From the NCBI GenBank assembly GCA_035279785.1, contig DATEHC010000149.1, positions 1 through 19,573 of the forward strand: a stretch of DNA of 19,573 bases, read 5' to 3'. The DNA comes from 40CM-4-65-16 sp035279785 (GTDB lineage: Bacteria > Chloroflexota > Dormibacteria > Dormibacterales > Dormibacteraceae). The notes below the pieces were generated by a model. That model had not been told where the DNA came from, made no database searches, and saw only the letters and a list, made by a program, of their open reading frames with translations. This document shows, piece by piece, positions 1-6,783 of the stretch. Both the position numbers and the translations under genes were made by a program. How positions within the stretch are numbered: position 1 is the first letter of the stretch; each line of letters starts with the position of its first letter.

Positions 1-582
1 ACCAGTACCGCGTCCCACTACATCGCGCGGTGCAAGACTCGTGAGCGCGCAGATCACCGCCGCCGAGGCGGTCGTGTTGCCGATGCCCATGTCGCCGGTG
101 AGGACGACGTCGGGGTCCGCCTCGCGGACGAGCTCGCGGCCGACGTCGATGGAGCGCGAAGCTTCTTCGACGCTCATCGCCGGCCCACGCGTGATGCTCG
201 CCGTGCCGCGCCGGACCTTGACAGCGTGCAGGTCTGGATCGGCCGGCAGGTCGGCGTCGACGCCGATGTCGGCAACCACCACCCGCGCGCCCGCCTCACG
301 CGCCAGCACGTTGATCGCCGCGCCCCCGCGCAGGAAGTTCAGGACCATCTGCGCCGTGACCTCGCGCGGATACGCGCTCACGCCTTCGGCCGAGACCCCG
401 TGGTCGGCGGCGAGCGTGAAGATCACCGCGTTGCGAAGGGGCGGGTCGAGCCGCCCGGTCATGCCCGCGACCCGAATCGACAGCTCCTCGAGCCGCCCGA
501 GGCTGCCTGCCGGTTTGGTGAGCCTTCCCTGCAGCGACTCCGCCTCGCGCATCGCGTTTTCGTCGAGCGGAGGAATTGGCAT
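1..582 (-). CDS. cobT: Nicotinate-nucleotide--dimethylbenzimidazole phosphoribosyltransferase CobT, N-terminal part (cut by window edge)
   Basis: CobT transfers phosphoribosyl from nicotinate mononucleotide to a lower-ligand base, giving the alpha-ribazole phosphate used in cobalamin nucleotide-loop assembly. Reading the minus strand from ATG at 582 gives 194 codons open to base 1. The product starts MPIPPLDENAMREAESLQ and carries LTKPAGSLGRLEELS, the TLAADHGVSAEGVSAYP segment near residues 55-70, NFLRGGAAINVLAR, and the phosphate-loop motif GDMGIGNTT at residues 163-171, then VVGRGTG at the edge. Family members are about 350 aa, so the C-terminal catalytic Glu region lies outside. The Glu usual in GEMGIGNTT is Asp164 here, a conservative change. 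The gene is divergent from the MmcQ/YjbR gene with only 35 bp between starts. A TACGAT hexamer (598-593, minus strand) ends 10 nt before ATG, suggesting a near-leaderless mRNA. The assignment is firm. Confidence 0.95.
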   Translation of the reverse strand, partial: MPIPPLDENAMREAESLQGRLTKPAGSLGRLEELSIRVAGMTGRLDPPLRNAVIFTLAADHGVSAEGVSAYPREVTAQMVLNFLRGGAAINVLAREAGARVVVADIGVDADLPADPDLHAVKVRRGTASITRGPAMSVEEASRSIDVGRELVREADPDVVLTGDMGIGNTTASAAVICALTSLAPRDVVGRGTG

Positions 583-592
583 TCGGCCACCG

Positions 593-611
593 ATCGTAGT
601 CGAGCTAACTT
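593..611. promoter_or_regulatory. Putative back-to-back -10 elements for cobT and the MmcQ/YjbR gene
   Basis: In the 35-bp divergent gap, the plus strand reads TAACTT at 606-611, ending 6 nt before the GTG at 618. The minus strand reads TACGAT (598 to 593), ending 10 nt before the cobT ATG. Both fit a TAnnnT -10 pattern that would start transcription at or a few bases before the start codon. No clear -35 is visible. This is inference from pattern and spacing. Confidence 0.4.
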
Positions 612-617
612 TCCCGT

Positions 618-1007
618 GTGAGGTATGCCGAGTTTCGCCGACTGTGCCTCGCCATGCCCGAGGCCGAACAGGTCGAGACCTGGGGCGAGGACACCTTCCG
701 TGTGCGCGGCCGCATCTTCGCGATGGGCCGGACGCGCGGGCGCACCATCTCGATCAAGGCTTCGCTCGACGACCAGGCAGGCCTGATCGCGATGGACCCC
801 GAAACGTTTCAAGTGGCCGCCTACACCGGGCGGTTCGGGTGGGTCAACGTCCACCTTCCGGGCATCGACCGCGCGCTCGCGGAGAGGTTGATAAGAAACG
901 CCTGGGAGCGCACCGCCCCCAGGCGCATGTCAGCCTTCAGTGGCACCCGCCGGGGCGCTAGAACGCCCGGCGGCGAGCCCCCCGCCCGGCGAAGAGCCGG
1001 ACGATGA
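618..1007 (+). CDS. MmcQ/YjbR family protein (DNA-binding-like fold, function unknown)
   Basis: 129 aa with a GTG start; an in-frame TAA at 606-608 rules out a longer product. The MmcQ/YjbR (PF04237) pattern is visible: FRRLCLAMPEAEQVETWGEDTFRVRGRIFAM near residues 5-36, KASLDDQAGLIAMDPETFQ near 48-66, then YTGRFGWVNVHLPGID and a C-terminal helix ending AWERTAPRR. Family members adopt a CyaY-like double-wing fold; their biochemical role is not established. No Shine-Dalgarno precedes the GTG, and a TAACTT hexamer 6 nt upstream suggests a leaderless mRNA. The last ~16 codons, an Arg/Pro/Gly-rich tail beyond the usual domain end, overlap the 3' end of the convergent GlsB gene by 50 bp, so this tail may be neutral read-through to the next stop. 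Confidence 0.8.
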   Translation: MRYAEFRRLCLAMPEAEQVETWGEDTFRVRGRIFAMGRTRGRTISIKASLDDQAGLIAMDPETFQVAAYTGRFGWVNVHLPGIDRALAERLIRNAWERTAPRRMSAFSGTRRGARTPGGEPPARRRAGR

Positions 1008-1278
1008 TCAGCAGGATGACGGCGCCGATGAACGCCATGATCATCTCGCTGAGGATCGGATGGCCGGCGATCCCGACGTTGATGTGGAAGATGCCGGCGA
1101 GCACGATGCCGCCGAACAGGCCACCCAGGATGCCGACGATCACGTCCCAGAAGAGGCCCAGGCCATGGCCCAGCGCCAGGTGGCTGGCGAGAAAGCCCGC
1201 CACGAGGCCTACCAGGACCCAGATCAGAAGCGTCTCCAGGTCGATGTTGACCGACGAACCGTTGATCGCGAGAGTCAT
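958..1278 (-). CDS. GlsB/YeaQ/YmgE family small membrane protein
   Basis: 106 aa starting at ATG 1278, preceded by AAAGGGGG about 9 nt upstream, which decides this start over the longer open frame to 1410. Three hydrophobic helices are visible: about residues 16-34, 42-65 and 76-97. Gly-rich family patterns are clear (LVGLVAGFLAS, VIVGILGGLFGGIVLAGIF), as is a short basic C-terminus. This is the GlsB/YeaQ/YmgE (transglycosylase-associated, PF04226) family, linked in other bacteria to envelope or general stress; the molecular function is unknown. It is slightly longer than the usual 80-90 aa. The gene follows the oxidoreductase at 1334-2698 by 55 bp on the same strand. An AT-rich TCTATTTATG stretch before the ribosome site could carry its own promoter. 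It overlaps the convergent MmcQ/YjbR gene by 50 bp. Confidence 0.9.
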   Translation of the reverse strand: MTLAINGSSVNIDLETLLIWVLVGLVAGFLASHLALGHGLGLFWDVIVGILGGLFGGIVLAGIFHINVGIAGHPILSEMIMAFIGAVILLIIVRLFAGRGARRRAF

Positions 1279-1333
1279 ATATAAGGCCCCCTTTACATAA
1301 ATAGACCGCGCAGATCTAGAACGCTCTGGGGCT

Positions 1334-2698
1334 CTAAGACACCTTCGCCGCAAGCTCGTCGAGCGCGGCTCCGAGAACACGGTTGAAGGCGGGGTAGGGG
1401 TGGATGACATCGGCCAGCTCCTTGAGCGGCGTGTGAGCTTTGACGGCCAGGATCAACTCGCCCAGGATCTCGCCTGCGCGCGGCGTCACCAGCGTCGCGC
1501 CGACCAGCACGCCGCGCTCGCGGTCGCCGATCAGCTTCAGCGCTCCGCCGTGGAAGTCCGCGATGTACCCGCGCGCCGTCTCACCCGGATCGGCGCTCGC
1601 AACCACTACGTCCACGCCGCGGTCGCGAGCCGTCTGCTCCGACCAGCCGACTGACGCGACCTCTGGGTCCGTGTAGGTGACGCGGGGGACCGCCGTGTGG
1701 TCGGCACGTGCGTCCTCTCCCTTCAGCCGCCGGGCCACGATCTGGCCGTGGTAGTAGGCGAGGTGCGTGAACCCGCCGATGCCGGTTACGTCGCCGGCCC
1801 CGTAGATGCCGTCGCGGGCCAGCAGCGTCTCGGGGTCGACTCTTAGCCAGCCGCGGTCGGTCTGCGTCAGGCCCGCTGCCTTCCATGCCTCGTAGTTCGG
1901 GCGCCTTCCCGTGGCCACGAGGAGCCGCACGCCCGACAGGAGCGCACCCGACTTGAGGTGCAGCACGATCGAGTCCACGTGCTTTTCGACGGCGACGCAC
2001 GGATCGCCGACGCTGATGTCGATCCCGTCGGCCTGGAGGTGCGCTGTCAGCGCGGCCGCCACCTCCGGCTCTTCCGGCGCCAAAAGACGAGGGCCGGCCT
2101 CGACGATCGTCACCTTCGAGCCCAGTCGCGCGAATCCCTGCGCCAGCTCGACGCCGATTGCGCCGCCGCCGAGTACGAGCAAACGCGTCGGCAGCTCGCG
2201 CGGTACGGCGGCCTGGCGATTCGTCCAGTACTCGACCTTGTCCAGTCCCTCGATGGGCGGGACCGCGGCGGTGCCGCCGTTGGCGATGACCACAGCCTTA
2301 CGCGCGACGAGCTGCTGGCCGCCCACCTCGACCGTGCGGAGGTCGACGAGAGTACCGGCGCCGCGGAACAGCTGCGCGCCAGTCTTCATCAGCGCGGCCG
2401 CCGGCCGGGAGTCGTCGAGATCGCGCGCCATCCACAGCACGCGAGTGGACACCTTCGGAAAGTCGACGTCCCACTCGACCCTTGACGCCGCCAGCTTGCG
2501 CGCTCGCCCGGCCTCTTCGAGCGTCTCGCCGGAGCGCAGCAGAGTCTTCGAGGGCACGCACCCCCAGTAGGGGCATTCGCCGCCGACGAGCTCGCGCTCC
2601 ACGACCGCGAGCGACAGCCCGCTGCCATGGAGGCCGTTCGCGATGGCCTCGCCGGCAACTCCGCCCCCGAGGCAGACGACGTCAAACTCCTGAGGCAA
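1334..2698 (-). CDS. FAD/NAD(P) disulfide oxidoreductase, Lpd/MerA-like, with a non-canonical active site
   Basis: 454 aa of the class I pyridine nucleotide-disulfide oxidoreductase family. FAD-binding GGGVAG lies at residues 11-16, the redox pair C42-PYWG-C47 within GGECPYWGCVPSK, NAD(P)-binding GGGAIG at 177-182, the second FAD motif in IYGAGDVTG, and a C-terminal dimerisation domain. The C-terminal active-site motif reads IHPYPAFNR (432-440). Against dihydrolipoyl dehydrogenase (HPTLHE-type), the catalytic His is Tyr435 and its partner Glu is Arg440. Tyr at this position is what mercuric reductase has, but the MerA C-terminal Cys pair is absent. A simple 'dihydrolipoamide dehydrogenase' label is therefore unsafe and the substrate is unknown. 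The start is TTG 2698 with AGGGGGG about 9 nt upstream. It overlaps the end of the ABC ATPase gene by 17 bp, implying coupled translation. Confidence 0.85.
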   Translation of the reverse strand: MPQEFDVVCLGGGVAGEAIANGLHGSGLSLAVVERELVGGECPYWGCVPSKTLLRSGETLEEAGRARKLAASRVEWDVDFPKVSTRVLWMARDLDDSRPAAALMKTGAQLFRGAGTLVDLRTVEVGGQQLVARKAVVIANGGTAAVPPIEGLDKVEYWTNRQAAVPRELPTRLLVLGGGAIGVELAQGFARLGSKVTIVEAGPRLLAPEEPEVAAALTAHLQADGIDISVGDPCVAVEKHVDSIVLHLKSGALLSGVRLLVATGRRPNYEAWKAAGLTQTDRGWLRVDPETLLARDGIYGAGDVTGIGGFTHLAYYHGQIVARRLKGEDARADHTAVPRVTYTDPEVASVGWSEQTARDRGVDVVVASADPGETARGYIADFHGGALKLIGDRERGVLVGATLVTPRAGEILGELILAVKAHTPLKELADVIHPYPAFNRVLGAALDELAAKVS

Positions 2699-3476
2699 CG
2701 TTCTGACCCCCCTGGGTGGAGTTCCGGCGCAGCGACTCGAGCCACTCGATGCGGTTGGGACCGAGGAACTGGACCACGTACTCGCTCGCGGGCTGCGCGA
2801 GGATCCGGTCGGGCGTCTCGTACTGCGCGATCTGCGCCTGCATCTTCATGATGCAGAGGCGGTCGCCGACGATCACCGCCTCCTCGATGTCGTGCGTCAC
2901 GAACACGACGGTCTTGCGCACGGAGCGCTGGATGTTGACGAACTCGTTCTGCAGCCGTTCGCGCGTGATGCGATCGACAGCGCCAAAGGGTTCGTCCATT
3001 AGAAGGATGGGAGGATCCGCCGCGAGCGCGCGCGCAAACCCCACGCGCTGGCGCTGACCGCCAGAGAGCTGATGCGGATAGCGGTCGCGATATTCCGCGG
3101 GCGGCAGCCCGACCAGCTGCAGCAGCTCGTCGACCCGCTTGCGGATGCGCTCCTTGTCCCACTTCCACAGGCGCGGCACCGTGCCCACGTTGTCGCCGAC
3201 CGTCATGTGCGGGAACAGGCCAGTCGACTGGATGACGTAGCCCATCTTCAATCGCAGCGCCGCGGGGTCTTCGCCGCGAGTGTCGACGCCGTCGACGACT
3301 ATGCGACCTGAATCGGGGTCGATCAGGCGGTTGATCATGCGCAGCGTTGTGGTCTTGCCGCATCCTGACGGGCCGATCAGCACGCAAGTCTCGCCGTCCT
3401 TGATGTCGAGGCTCAGGTTGAGCACAGCGTTGGAGCCGCCGGCGAACTGCTTGGTGACGTTTTCCAGGCGAATCAC
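2682..3476 (-). CDS. Quaternary-amine (glycine betaine/choline-type) ABC importer ATPase, OpuCA/ProV-like
   Basis: 264 aa that power import by the permeases encoded divergently. Walker A IGPSGCGKTT is at about residues 34-43, Q-loop Q83 (YVIQSTGLFPHMTV, the OpuCA/ProV style), signature LSGGQ 137-141, Walker B ILLMDEP 157-163, and switch His195 in VTHDIEEA. The C-terminus stops shortly after the ATPase domain; the CBS pair found in many OpuCA proteins, which senses ionic strength, is missing, so activity may not be osmotically gated that way. The start is GTG 3476 without a Shine-Dalgarno; a TACGGT hexamer inside the 17-bp palindrome ends 9 nt upstream. The 3' end overlaps the flavin oxidoreductase gene by 17 bp. 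Specificity for betaine-like compounds is inferred from the whole cluster. Confidence 0.93.
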   Translation of the reverse strand: MIRLENVTKQFAGGSNAVLNLSLDIKDGETCVLIGPSGCGKTTTLRMINRLIDPDSGRIVVDGVDTRGEDPAALRLKMGYVIQSTGLFPHMTVGDNVGTVPRLWKWDKERIRKRVDELLQLVGLPPAEYRDRYPHQLSGGQRQRVGFARALAADPPILLMDEPFGAVDRITRERLQNEFVNIQRSVRKTVVFVTHDIEEAVIVGDRLCIMKMQAQIAQYETPDRILAQPASEYVVQFLGPNRIEWLESLRRNSTQGGQNVASGV

Positions 3477-3479
3477 GCG

Positions 3480-3496
3480 TCGATTACCGTAATCGA
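3480..3496. promoter_or_regulatory. Perfect 17-bp palindrome between the divergent importer arms (operator and/or bidirectional promoter)
   Basis: TCGATTACCGTAATCGA is an 8-bp inverted repeat around one central base. It fills nearly all of the 20-bp gap between GTG 3476 (-) and ATG 3497 (+). Each strand contains a TAnnnT hexamer inside it (plus TACCGT 3485-3490, 6 nt before ATG; minus TACGGT 3491-3486, 9 nt before GTG). It could therefore be a repressor site, a symmetric bidirectional -10, or both. A partial copy, GATTACC, recurs at 4909-4915 ahead of the binding-protein gene. The palindrome is directly seen; its role is inferred. Confidence 0.6.
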
Positions 3497-4168
3497 ATGC
3501 CGACGGGCCTATTCCTTGACTACGTCGACCCGTGGATCAACTGGGACTGGCTTTCGCGCCATGTGGACGTCGTCACCGGCTATCTGGTCCAGCACATAGA
3601 GCTCACGGCGATCGCTGTCGGTGTCGGCGTCGCGATCGCCCTTCCGCTCGGCATCGTCGCGCAGCGCCGCCCATGGCTGCGCAGCTCCGTCCTCACGTTC
3701 TTCGACATCTTCTACACGATCCCTTCGATCGCCGTCTTCGTCTTCCTCATCCCTTACACGAAGCTCACGGCGACCACCGCGGTGATTCCGCTGGTCGGAT
3801 ATGCGGTCCTGATCCTCGCGCGCAACGTGATGGTCGGCCTCGATGCGGTGCCGAAGGACGTCCTCGATGCGGCCGACGGTATGGGCTACCGCGCTTTCGC
3901 GCGCCTGATCAACGTCGAGCTGCCTCTGGCCCTGCCGACGATCTTTGCCGGTCTGAGGATCGCGACGGTCACCACCATCGGCCTGATAACAGTCGCGGCA
4001 CTGATCGGGTGGGGCGGTCTGGGCCAGCTCATCCTGCAGGGCTTCATCGACAGCTTCCACACACCGCTCGTGGTCGGCATGGTGCTCTCCATCGTCCTCG
4101 CCTTCGCGGCCGATCTCGGCCTCGCCGGCGTGCAACGGCTGGCCCTTCCCTGGTCCAGGAGCACATAG
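3497..4168 (+). CDS. Quaternary-amine ABC importer permease 1 (OpuCB/ProW-like)
   Basis: 223-aa inner-membrane permease of the BPD_transp_1 fold. An N-terminal segment (DWLSRHVDVVTGYLVQHIELTAIAV) leads into successive hydrophobic helices at about residues 34-55, 66-87, 91-110, 143-170 and 187-210. The coupling-helix (EAA-type) motif is seen in DAADGMGYRAFARLINVELPLALPTIFAGLR near 124-154. VAALIGWGGLGQLILQGF matches the conserved OpuCB/OpuCD segment. The length is normal for the family. ATG 3497 directly follows the palindrome, lacks a Shine-Dalgarno, and has TACCGT 6 nt upstream, so the mRNA is probably leaderless. The next gene starts immediately after its TAG. Confidence 0.93.
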   Translation: MPTGLFLDYVDPWINWDWLSRHVDVVTGYLVQHIELTAIAVGVGVAIALPLGIVAQRRPWLRSSVLTFFDIFYTIPSIAVFVFLIPYTKLTATTAVIPLVGYAVLILARNVMVGLDAVPKDVLDAADGMGYRAFARLINVELPLALPTIFAGLRIATVTTIGLITVAALIGWGGLGQLILQGFIDSFHTPLVVGMVLSIVLAFAADLGLAGVQRLALPWSRST

Positions 4169-4873
4169 GTGGAAACCATGGTCAACGTCGTTCAGTGGTT
4201 CGCCAACCCGGCCCACTGGAGCGGGGCGGACGGCATCCCGACACGATTGGTGGAGCACGTCGAGCTTTCCGCGGTGTCGGTGGCCATCGGCGCGGTGATC
4301 GCGCTTCCGATCGGAATCGTGCTCGGCCACTACGGGCGCTTTGGCGGCCTGGCGATGAGCCTGTCCAACGTCGGCCGGGCCGTTCCCTCGATCGCGCTGC
4401 TGATCCTCGCGTTCCAGATCTTCGGCCTGGGCAATACGCCGATCATCGTCGCCCTCGTCGCGCTCGCGATCCCGCCCATGCTCACGAACACGTACGTGGC
4501 CCTGCGCGAGGTCGACCCCGATGTCAGGGAGGCCGCCCGAGGCATGGGCTTTCGCGAGCCCGCGCAGATCCTCAGGGTCGAGCTACCACTCGCGGTACCG
4601 CTCGTGATGGCCGGTATCAGGACCTCCGCGGTGCAGGTCGTCGCCACCGCGACGCTGGCGGCGCTGATCGCCGGAGGCGGTTTTGGGCGCTACATCATCG
4701 ACGGGTTCGGTCAGCAGGACTACACGAAGCTGGTGGCCGGGGGCGTCCTGGTGGCCCTGCTCGCCCTGGGCACCGAGGCGATGCTCAGCGCCCTGGAGCG
4801 GGTCCTCGTGCCCCGCGGCCTGCGCCTCCTGGCCGCCCCGCCGACCAAGCAGGTCGTATTCAAGACCGCATGA
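4169..4873 (+). CDS. Quaternary-amine ABC importer permease 2 (OpuCD/ProW-like)
   Basis: 234-aa membrane permease, paralogous to the gene before it. Shared features are STRLVEHVELSAVSVAIGAVIALPIGIVLGHYG-type first helices, REAARGMGFREPAQILRVELPLAVPLVMAGIRT as the coupling-helix motif (about 120-152), and TLAALIAGGGFGRYIIDGF. Two different permeases per ATPase is the OpuC-type layout (heterodimeric membrane channel), as opposed to the homodimeric ProW. I chose GTG 4169, abutting the upstream stop, because AGGAG (4157-4161) lies 7 nt before it. ATG 4178, three codons later, with GGTGGA before it, is a fair alternative. Its TGA overlaps the ATG of a 25-codon open frame (ATGA). Confidence 0.93.
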   Translation: METMVNVVQWFANPAHWSGADGIPTRLVEHVELSAVSVAIGAVIALPIGIVLGHYGRFGGLAMSLSNVGRAVPSIALLILAFQIFGLGNTPIIVALVALAIPPMLTNTYVALREVDPDVREAARGMGFREPAQILRVELPLAVPLVMAGIRTSAVQVVATATLAALIAGGGFGRYIIDGFGQQDYTKLVAGGVLVALLALGTEAMLSALERVLVPRGLRLLAAPPTKQVVFKTA

Positions 4874-4947
4874 GCCGTGGAAGAATGGTGCGCTGGCCGG
4901 GGTTTCGGGATTACCTGACCCGCTCGGACAAGGAGAGAGTCTCATGA
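4870..4947 (+). CDS. Possible 25-aa coupling micro-ORF between permease 2 and the binding protein
   Basis: The 70-bp gap between permease 2 and the binding-protein gene is bridged by an open frame encoding MSRGRMVRWPGFRDYLTRSD plus KERVS. Its ATG overlaps the permease stop (ATGA at 4870-4873), and its TGA overlaps the binding-protein ATG (ATGA at 4944-4947). The same segment carries the AGGAGAGAG ribosome site of the binding protein (4931-4939). A translated relay could couple permease and binding-protein synthesis. The peptide has no recognised domain and is strongly basic. The frame could also be open by chance in GC-rich DNA. Confidence 0.3.
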   Translation: MSRGRMVRWPGFRDYLTRSDKERVS

Positions 4948-5870
4948 ACTGGAAAGCCCGCTCGGCGTTCCTCGCCGCCGTCCTCGCGTTCGCGATGACC
5001 GCCGTGGCGTGTGGAAGCAGCCCGTCATCCGGCAGTAGCGGCGGCAGCACGCCAAAGGGGAGCGTGACGATCGCCGGCTTCAACTTCACCGAGGGCAGCG
5101 TGCTCGCGGAGCTGTACGGCCAGGCCCTCGAGCACGACGGCTACTCCGTGCAGTACAAGCTGCGCCTCGGCAACCGCGAGGTCGTGTCCAAGGCCATCGA
5201 GGCCGGCTCGATCGACGCCTACATCGGCTACGCGGCGACCGACCTCGAGTTCTACAACAAGGGAGCGGGTGAGGCCACCGGAGACGCCGCCGGGAACGTG
5301 TCCAAGCTGAACGGCCACCTCCAGTCGCTGAGCCTCGCGGCCCTCAACCCTTCGGCCGCCATCGACCAGAACGCCTTCGCCATGACCAAGGCCAACGCGC
5401 AGAAGTTCAACGCGACCAAGCTGTCCGACCTCGCGTCGGTGGGCAACCAGATCGTCCTCGGCGGACCGCCCGAGTGCGCGAGCCGGCCCTTCTGTGAGCC
5501 CGGTCTGACGCAGACCTACGGCATCCACTTCAAGGACTTCAAGTCGCTCGACCCCGACGGCCCGCTGACCCGCGCGGCGCTTGCCAACGGCAGCATCCAG
5601 CTCGGCCTCGTCTTCAGCAGCGACGGCGACCTCAACTCGCTCGGCCTCGTCGTCCTGCAGGACGACAAGCACCTCGAGAGCGCGGACAACGTGGTGCCGA
5701 TCATCCGCAGCTCGGTCGCGAGCGCCGAGGTGAAGAAGATCATGAACGCCGTCAGCGCCGGGCTGACGACGAACGACCTGATCGACATGAACAACCAGGC
5801 CGGCCCGCAGCACCAGGACCCCGACGCCGTGGCGGCCGCCTACCTGCAGAAGCACAACTACTTCAGCTAA
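4944..5870 (+). CDS. Quaternary-amine ABC importer substrate-binding lipoprotein (OpuCC/ProX-like)
   Basis: 308-aa extracytoplasmic binding protein. A lipoprotein signal (basic MNWKAR, hydrophobic stretch, VAC with Cys23) is followed by a Gly/Ser linker (24-40) and an OpuAC-type domain (PF04069) from about residue 41 to the end. Diagnostic segments are VTIAGFNFTEGSVLAELYGQ (41-60), GSIDAYIGYAATDLEFYNKG (88-107), GGPPECASRPFCEPGLTQTYG (173-193) and LGLVVLQDDKH, all typical of glycine betaine/choline/carnitine binders. ATG 4944 is fixed by AGGAGAGAG 4-5 nt upstream and by the lipobox distance; longer in-frame readings would run into the permease gene. The strong ribosome site, unlike the other importer genes, fits the higher expression usual for binding proteins. 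The exact ligand cannot be read from sequence alone. Confidence 0.95.
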   Translation: MNWKARSAFLAAVLAFAMTAVACGSSPSSGSSGGSTPKGSVTIAGFNFTEGSVLAELYGQALEHDGYSVQYKLRLGNREVVSKAIEAGSIDAYIGYAATDLEFYNKGAGEATGDAAGNVSKLNGHLQSLSLAALNPSAAIDQNAFAMTKANAQKFNATKLSDLASVGNQIVLGGPPECASRPFCEPGLTQTYGIHFKDFKSLDPDGPLTRAALANGSIQLGLVFSSDGDLNSLGLVVLQDDKHLESADNVVPIIRSSVASAEVKKIMNAVSAGLTTNDLIDMNNQAGPQHQDPDAVAAAYLQKHNYFS

Positions 5871-5885
5871 ACCATCGTCTCAGCG

Positions 5886-6401
5886 ATGGATCAACAGGCC
5901 GCGCTGGCCGAATTGGACGCTGCCCGCCAGGAGTGGGAAGAGGCGTTCGCGCGCGTGCCCGATCGCGCGCTGACGTACCTCAAACCGGGAGACGATTACT
6001 CGCTGGGCGGTCTGCAGGTTCACGTCAACTGGGTGCTGGCGCACTACCGGCGCGTGCTCGAGGGGATCGTCAAGACGCGGTTCGCCCATTTCCGCGCCCA
6101 GGACCCGCCTGGCGCCGAGACGAAGGCGCTCGAGTGGGCGCGCCGCGGGTTGACGCCGGCGGAGCGGAGCAAATCGCTCGACGATATGGCGCAGCTCCAC
6201 GCGGCGGTCTGCGCCGCCGTGCGCGCGCTACCCGCCGCCGACTTCGGGCGCAAGGCGCCGGTCGTGTACAGCGAAGGCGAAGACCCGTACCCCACGTGCG
6301 CCGAGGACATCGTGGGGTGGCTGCAGGAGCATTACCGGGAGCACGTCGAGCAGAGCGCGAGCCTGGTGGAGGAGTGGACCGCTTCCGGCGCCGGCGGCTA
6401 G
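5886..6401 (+). CDS. DinB-like four-helix metalloprotein
   Basis: 171 aa with the DinB/YfiT-like pattern: a helix carrying H46 (GGLQVHVNWVLAHYRRVL) and a C-terminal HxxxH pair, H149 and H153, in WLQEHYREHVEQ. In the superfamily these three His bind a divalent metal, and many members act as thiol-dependent transferases or isomerases (bacillithiol, mycothiol). The reaction here is unknown. The length is normal. ATG 5886 begins 15 bp after the binding-protein stop with no clear ribosome site; co-transcription with the importer is possible but need not mean shared function. Its TAG shares the four bases CTAG (6398-6401) with the convergent VOC gene stop. Confidence 0.75.
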   Translation: MDQQAALAELDAARQEWEEAFARVPDRALTYLKPGDDYSLGGLQVHVNWVLAHYRRVLEGIVKTRFAHFRAQDPPGAETKALEWARRGLTPAERSKSLDDMAQLHAAVCAAVRALPAADFGRKAPVVYSEGEDPYPTCAEDIVGWLQEHYREHVEQSASLVEEWTASGAGG

Positions 6402-6772
6402 TCGATCTGCGTCAAGCCCAGCAGGTTTCCGTCCGGATCCTTGAACCACGCAGTCCATACGTTCGGGCCGCTGTGCGCGATGTCCCCCTCCATCTCCAGA
6501 CCGGGGACGTCGAAGTGCTCGAAGGCAACGCTCTTGGCTTTGAGCGCGGCGGCTTCGGCCTTGATGTCGGGCACGCGCCAGCTCATCTGGGTATGACCTC
6601 CGGGCCGGCTCCTGCTCGGGTAGACGAAAAACCTCGTTCCGCCTGAGCGGTACATCACACCGCCCTCGGTGACCATCTCCTCGCGGAGGCCGAGCGTGTC
6701 GCGGTAGAACGCCCTCGCGCGCGCGAGGTCGGTGACCGGAAGGGTCGCGTACGTGTCCTTGTCGTCGAGCAT
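6398..6772 (-). CDS. VOC superfamily (glyoxalase/bleomycin-resistance-like) protein
   Basis: 124 aa, one VOC unit of two beta-alpha-beta-beta-beta modules: DTYATLPVTDLARARAFYRDTLGL at residues 6-29, SGGTRFFVYPSRS, then the second module from HTQMSWRVPDIKAEAAAL and the closing NVWTAWFKDPDGNLLGLTQ (about 104-122). VOC proteins bind a metal and act as lyases, dioxygenases or drug-sequestering proteins; no substrate can be assigned. ATG 6772 has AGGAGAAG 5-6 nt upstream. That site overlaps the stop of the lipoate-ligase-like gene 11 bp away, so the two form a small operon. The stop overlaps that of the DinB-like gene by 4 bp. Confidence 0.88.
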   Translation of the reverse strand: MLDDKDTYATLPVTDLARARAFYRDTLGLREEMVTEGGVMYRSGGTRFFVYPSRSRPGGHTQMSWRVPDIKAEAAALKAKSVAFEHFDVPGLEMEGDIAHSGPNVWTAWFKDPDGNLLGLTQID

Positions 6773-6783
6773 CTGAACTTCTC

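Noticed and set aside
901..923. CCTGGG/CCCAGG inverted repeat as a terminator
   Set aside because: It is inside the MmcQ/YjbR coding region, has an 11-nt loop and no T-tract; probably chance in GC-rich DNA.
1334..2698. Confident naming as dihydrolipoyl dehydrogenase or mercuric reductase
   Set aside because: The Lpd catalytic His-Glu pair is absent, and so is the MerA C-terminal Cys pair.
4683..4943. Longer start for the binding protein inside the permease 2 gene
   Set aside because: The lipoprotein signal peptide and AGGAGAGAG ribosome site fix the start at 4944.
5025..5855. 276-codon open frame on the minus strand opposite the binding-protein gene
   Set aside because: It mirrors the codon structure of a clear lipoprotein gene, is Val/Arg/Gly/Leu-rich without any domain, and has no ribosome site. 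It is a GC-driven shadow.
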